16,016 nucleotides of DNA, taken from Lachnospiraceae bacterium. GTDB lineage: Bacteria > Bacillota > Clostridia > Lachnospirales > Lachnospiraceae. The notes under the pieces were generated by a model that saw nothing but the letters and a program-made list of their open reading frames with translations, was not told where the DNA came from and ran no database searches. Location of the stretch: contig VSNO01000110.1 in the NCBI GenBank assembly GCA_009774375.1, positions 1-16,016 of the forward strand, in the 5' to 3' direction. How positions within the stretch are numbered: position 1 is the first letter of the stretch; each line of letters begins with the position of its first letter. This document shows, in pieces, positions 12,771-16,016 of this stretch. Both the position numbers and the translations under genes were made by a program.

Positions 12771-15185
12771 ATGAACAAAGAATATTCTCCAAAGGACATT
12801 GAGAAAAAATGGCAGGATATCTGGGACAGGGAGGAGGCGTTCAGGGCCGGTGTGGACAAGACAAAGCCAAAGTACTATGCATTGGTAGAGTTTCCGTATC
12901 CGTCAGGGCAGGGGCTTCATGTGGGGCATCCGAGACCCTACACGGCCATGGATATCGTATCCAGAAAGCGCAGGATGCAGGGCTACAACGTACTGTTTCC
13001 CATGGGCTGGGATGCGTTTGGACTGCCGACAGAGAATTATGCGATCAAGAACAAGATCCATCCTAAGATCGTCACGAAGAACAATGTGGAGCATTTCAAG
13101 AACCAGCTGAAGGCGCTCGGCTATTCATTTGACTGGTCAAAGGAAGTGAACACGACAGACGAGAAGTATTACAAGTGGACACAGTGGATCTTTTTGCAGC
13201 TGTTCAAGAAAGGGCTTGCGTACAAGAGCGAGATGCCGATCAACTTCTGCACGTCATGCAAGGTGGGACTGGCCAATGAGGAGGTCGTGAACGGCGTGTG
13301 CGAGCGCTGTGGCTCCGAGGTCATCAGAAAGATGCAGTCCCAGTGGATGCTCAAGATCACGGACTACGCTGACAAGCTGATCGAAGGACTGGATCATGTG
13401 GATTATATCGAGAAGGTCAAGGTGTCACAGAAGAACTGGATCGGCCGCTCCGAGGGTGCGGAGGTCGAGTTCAGGATCAAGGATAAGGATGAAACGCTCC
13501 TGATCTACACAACGAGGCCGGATACGCTGTTCGGCGCTACGTATATGGTAATCTCTCCGGAGCACCCGCTGATCGAGAAGTATAAGGCTGAGATCGCCAA
13601 CTATGATGAGATCGCAGCTTACCGTGAGCAGGCTTCCAGAAAGTCGGATTTTGAGCGCACGGAGCTTGCAAAGGACAAGACAGGCGTGTGCATCAGGGGC
13701 ATTTCGGCGGTCAATCCTGTCAACAGTAAGGAGATCCCGGTGTGGGTGTCCGATTATGTACTGATGTCATATGGTACTGGCGCGATCATGGCAGTTCCGG
13801 CACATGATACGAGAGACTGGGATTTTGCCAGAAAGTTCGGACTGCCCATCATAGAGGTGGTAGCCGGCGGCGATGTGCAGAACGAAGCGTTCACGGATGT
13901 CGCGACCGGAAAACTCTGCAATTCCGGCTTTTTGGACGGGATGGAGGTGAAGGACGCAAAAGAAGCCATAACAAAGTGGCTCGAGGAAAAGGGGATCGGG
14001 CGCAGAAAGGTCAACTTCAAACTGCGCGACTGGGTATTCTCGCGTCAGCGCTACTGGGGAGAGCCGATCCCTGTCGTGAAATGTCCCTGCTGCGGCTATG
14101 TCCCTCTCGATGAGAGCGAGCTGCCGTTAAGGCTTCCGGAGGTCGAGAGCTATATGCCTACCGACACAGGGGAGTCACCGCTTGCGGCGATGCGGGACTG
14201 GGTGGAGACGACCTGTCCGAAGTGCGGCGGCAAGGCGGAGCGCGAGACAGACACCATGCCGCAGTGGGCAGGCTCTTCATGGTATTTCCTGCGGTACATC
14301 GATCCGGACAATGACAGGGAATTTGCGTCGAAGGAAGCGCTCGAGTACTGGATGCCGGTAGACTGGTACAATGGCGGCATGGAGCACACGACACTCCACC
14401 TGCTGTACTCGAGATTCTGGCACAAATTTCTCTATGACCAGGGTCTGGTACCGTGCAGCGAGCCATATATGAAGCGCACCTCGCACGGCATGATCCTCGG
14501 TGAGAACGGCGAGAAGATGTCCAAGTCGAGAGGCAATGTGGTCAATCCCGACGATGTGGTCGACGAGTTCGGTGCGGACACGCTCAGGACCTACGAGATG
14601 TTCATCGGTGCGTTTGACCTGAGCGCGGCGTGGAGCATGGAGGGCGTGAAAGGCTGCCGGCGTTTCCTCGACCGCGTGTGGAAACTGCAGGACATGCTCG
14701 TCGATGGCGAGGGATACCGCCCGGAGATGGAGACCAGGATGCACCAGACCATCAAGAAGGTTTCAGGCGATTTTGAGGGACTGAAGTTCAACACAGCGAT
14801 CGCGGCGATGATGGCGCTTGTCAATGATTTCTACAAGGCAAACAGCGTCACGAAGGACGAGTATGCGACACTGATCCTGCTGCTCAATCCGGTAGCGCCG
14901 CATATGACGGAGGAGCTCTGGGAGATGTACTTTGGAAACGGCAGGGTTTACCAGCAGAAGTGGCCGGAGTATGACGAGGCAAAGACCGTGGAGTCCACCG
15001 TGGAGATCGCGGTGCAGATCAACGGCAAGGTAAAGGCGACGCTGATGGTAGGGCTCGATGAGGAAGAGTCTTCCGTGAAGGAAAAAGCGCATGCGATTCC
15101 GGTGATCGCAGAGCTCACGGCAGGGAAAAATATTGTCAGGGAGATCTATGTGAAGGGCAGGATCCTGAACATTGTTGCAAAATAG
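12771..15185 (+). CDS. leuS: Leucyl-tRNA synthetase
   Basis: This is a class Ia aminoacyl-tRNA synthetase that charges tRNA-Leu in the cytoplasm. It has 804 residues, the same as typical Bacillus-type enzymes. Signature motifs are HVGH at 50-53 (the HIGH motif), a zinc-type Cys cluster (FCTSCKVG and VCERCGSEV), and the CP1 editing domain with TTRPDTLFGATYMV and the AHDTRDWDFA block. They are followed by a second Cys cluster (CPCCGY, CPKCGG), the WYNGGMEHTTLHLLYSRFWHKFLYD region, KMSKS at 582-586, and the anticodon-binding and C-terminal domains ending in NIVAK. The ATG is supported by AAAGGGAG at 12755-12762. It has its own promoter and is followed after 31 bases by a LeuRS-derived short gene. 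Nothing looks truncated or degenerate in it. Confidence 0.98.
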   Translation: MNKEYSPKDIEKKWQDIWDREEAFRAGVDKTKPKYYALVEFPYPSGQGLHVGHPRPYTAMDIVSRKRRMQGYNVLFPMGWDAFGLPTENYAIKNKIHPKIVTKNNVEHFKNQLKALGYSFDWSKEVNTTDEKYYKWTQWIFLQLFKKGLAYKSEMPINFCTSCKVGLANEEVVNGVCERCGSEVIRKMQSQWMLKITDYADKLIEGLDHVDYIEKVKVSQKNWIGRSEGAEVEFRIKDKDETLLIYTTRPDTLFGATYMVISPEHPLIEKYKAEIANYDEIAAYREQASRKSDFERTELAKDKTGVCIRGISAVNPVNSKEIPVWVSDYVLMSYGTGAIMAVPAHDTRDWDFARKFGLPIIEVVAGGDVQNEAFTDVATGKLCNSGFLDGMEVKDAKEAITKWLEEKGIGRRKVNFKLRDWVFSRQRYWGEPIPVVKCPCCGYVPLDESELPLRLPEVESYMPTDTGESPLAAMRDWVETTCPKCGGKAERETDTMPQWAGSSWYFLRYIDPDNDREFASKEALEYWMPVDWYNGGMEHTTLHLLYSRFWHKFLYDQGLVPCSEPYMKRTSHGMILGENGEKMSKSRGNVVNPDDVVDEFGADTLRTYEMFIGAFDLSAAWSMEGVKGCRRFLDRVWKLQDMLVDGEGYRPEMETRMHQTIKKVSGDFEGLKFNTAIAAMMALVNDFYKANSVTKDEYATLILLLNPVAPHMTEELWEMYFGNGRVYQQKWPEYDEAKTVESTVEIAVQINGKVKATLMVGLDEEESSVKEKAHAIPVIAELTAGKNIVREIYVKGRILNIVAK

Positions 15186-15216
15186 GGAAAATAGGAAATA
15201 ACGGTGTGGGGGTAAA

Positions 15217-15924
15217 ATGAACAGCGATATTTTGGAGCCGATGAATCACAGGGAGATCGAATACAATGCCAAAAAACTGTCGGGGTGCGATATCCCCGGC
15301 AGTCCTGCGTGTGACCAATCCCTGCTGGAGTGGCTGGACGAGACGGGAAAGCGCGTGTTTGACGAGGATCTGGTGATGGATTACGGCACAGACTGCCTGA
15401 GGCTCTATCTGCTGTTTGAGAAGACGCCCAAAGAGAACGATGCCCCCTGTTATGACAGCTGGAATGAGGGGGCGCTGGAAGGGATATATAAGTTTCTCGG
15501 CAGGTACAGAAGAGTGATCCTGGCCGCAGGCGAGTGGAACAGGCGCGGCAATTATGCGGTATTGGGTCTGGAAACGATGGAGAGGGCTTTGAAGGAGACG
15601 GAGGAAACGATCAGAAAATGCATCAGCCGTGGGAATACCATGCCAAACAGGCATCATATCGTGTCCGCGCTGATGAAGCTCCTGAACGTGTACCAGAAAG
15701 AGCTGAGAACGGGTGAGATCATGACCGCACTGCATGCCCATGCAGTCGCGACAGCTGTCCCGCACAGTGCCGCCGCACCTGCGGCAGATGAGGAGCAGGA
15801 GGAGCAGGTGAATGCCGGTGTGGAGAGACTGTGTCAGGGATTTATCGCGCTCATGGCGCCGTATGCACCGGATCTGTCGAAGATCTTATGGATGGCGGCA
15901 GGTATCCATAGAATGACCAGGTAG
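15217..15924 (+). CDS. LeuRS-like protein lacking the catalytic and editing domains
   Basis: The 235-residue protein aligns by eye with the back part of LeuRS, starting at the KMSKS region. Residues 44-68 (GKRVFDEDLVMDYGTDCLRLYLLF) match LeuRS GNVVNPDDVVDEFGADTLRTYEMF. The next stretch (SWNEGALEGIYKFLGRYRRV, 81-100) matches the helix after WSMEGVKGCRRFLDRVWKL. Residues 147-160 match the LeuRS segment AIAAMMALVNDFYK, and 209-230 (FIALMAPYAPDLSKILWMAAG) match LLLNPVAPHMTEELWEMYFG. The place of KMSKS is taken by Glu-Trp-Leu-Asp-Glu (38-42), and HIGH, the editing domain and the C-terminal domain are absent, so it cannot charge tRNA. An acidic Ala-rich stretch (185-199) interrupts the helices. It may be a tRNA-binding or regulatory paralogue, or a decaying duplicate; the intact frame and strongly divergent sequence favour the former. 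The ribosome binding site is only a G run at 15208-15212. Confidence 0.7.
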   Translation: MNSDILEPMNHREIEYNAKKLSGCDIPGSPACDQSLLEWLDETGKRVFDEDLVMDYGTDCLRLYLLFEKTPKENDAPCYDSWNEGALEGIYKFLGRYRRVILAAGEWNRRGNYAVLGLETMERALKETEETIRKCISRGNTMPNRHHIVSALMKLLNVYQKELRTGEIMTALHAHAVATAVPHSAAAPAADEEQEEQVNAGVERLCQGFIALMAPYAPDLSKILWMAAGIHRMTR

Positions 15925-15960
15925 GAGAAACCGGAAATATACATAAAAAATTTTGGAATA

Positions 15961-16016
15961 GGGGGGGGCGAGTAGAGGGGAATGTGGGGTGGGAAGGGGG
16001 GGCGGGGGGGGGGAAG
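15961..16016. other. G-rich low-complexity end, probable assembly artefact
   Basis: The last 56 bases are about three quarters G, with runs of up to ten G, unlike anything else in the window. The strand bias and position at the extreme end resemble poly-G read tails. G-quadruplex potential exists, but I do not regard it as functional. Bases 15925-15960 are AT-rich and contain no gene. Confidence 0.6.

Overview
The window looks like chromosome of a Gram-positive Firmicute, most likely a Lachnospiraceae-type gut clostridium. The clues are strong GGAGG ribosome binding sites, sigma-A promoters with 17-base spacers, lipoprotein solute-binding proteins in place of periplasmic ones, a DUF3737 beta-helix protein, and a bacterial-length LeuRS of 804 residues. 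The family assignment is inference from gene content. The G-rich low-complexity tail suggests that the right edge is a contig end.

Layout: (1) 1-441 holds the 3' end of a HEPN-like gene and a strong intrinsic terminator. (2) 522-9154 is a co-directional cluster: two tandemly duplicated lipoproteins, each with an N-terminal Asp-box/propeller-like region joined to a family-1 solute-binding domain; two MalF/MalG-type permeases; and a long HlyD-like membrane-fusion protein with an acidic insert. No ATPase is present. The first lipoprotein carries a 158-bp palindromic repeat element inserted in frame at its third codon. (3) 9175-10595 has a DUF3737 beta-helix gene and a small secreted Asp/Cys-rich repeat protein, each with its own promoter. 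(4) 10596-12657 has a structured leader with a short reading frame and a terminator, then rtcB (RNA ligase) and a cytidylate-kinase-like gene. (5) 12667-15924 has leuS from its own promoter without a T-box, followed by a short gene that appears to be a LeuRS-derived protein lacking HIGH, KMSKS and the editing domain. (6) 15961-16016 is G-rich sequence, probably artefactual.

The importer genes overlap or lie close together and are probably one transcript, with the ATPase supplied from elsewhere, as is common for CUT1 sugar transporters in Firmicutes. What the membrane-fusion protein does beside an importer is open. The three observations I would follow first are the in-frame repeat in the lipoprotein gene, the LeuRS-like fragment protein, and the importer/membrane-fusion-protein cluster.
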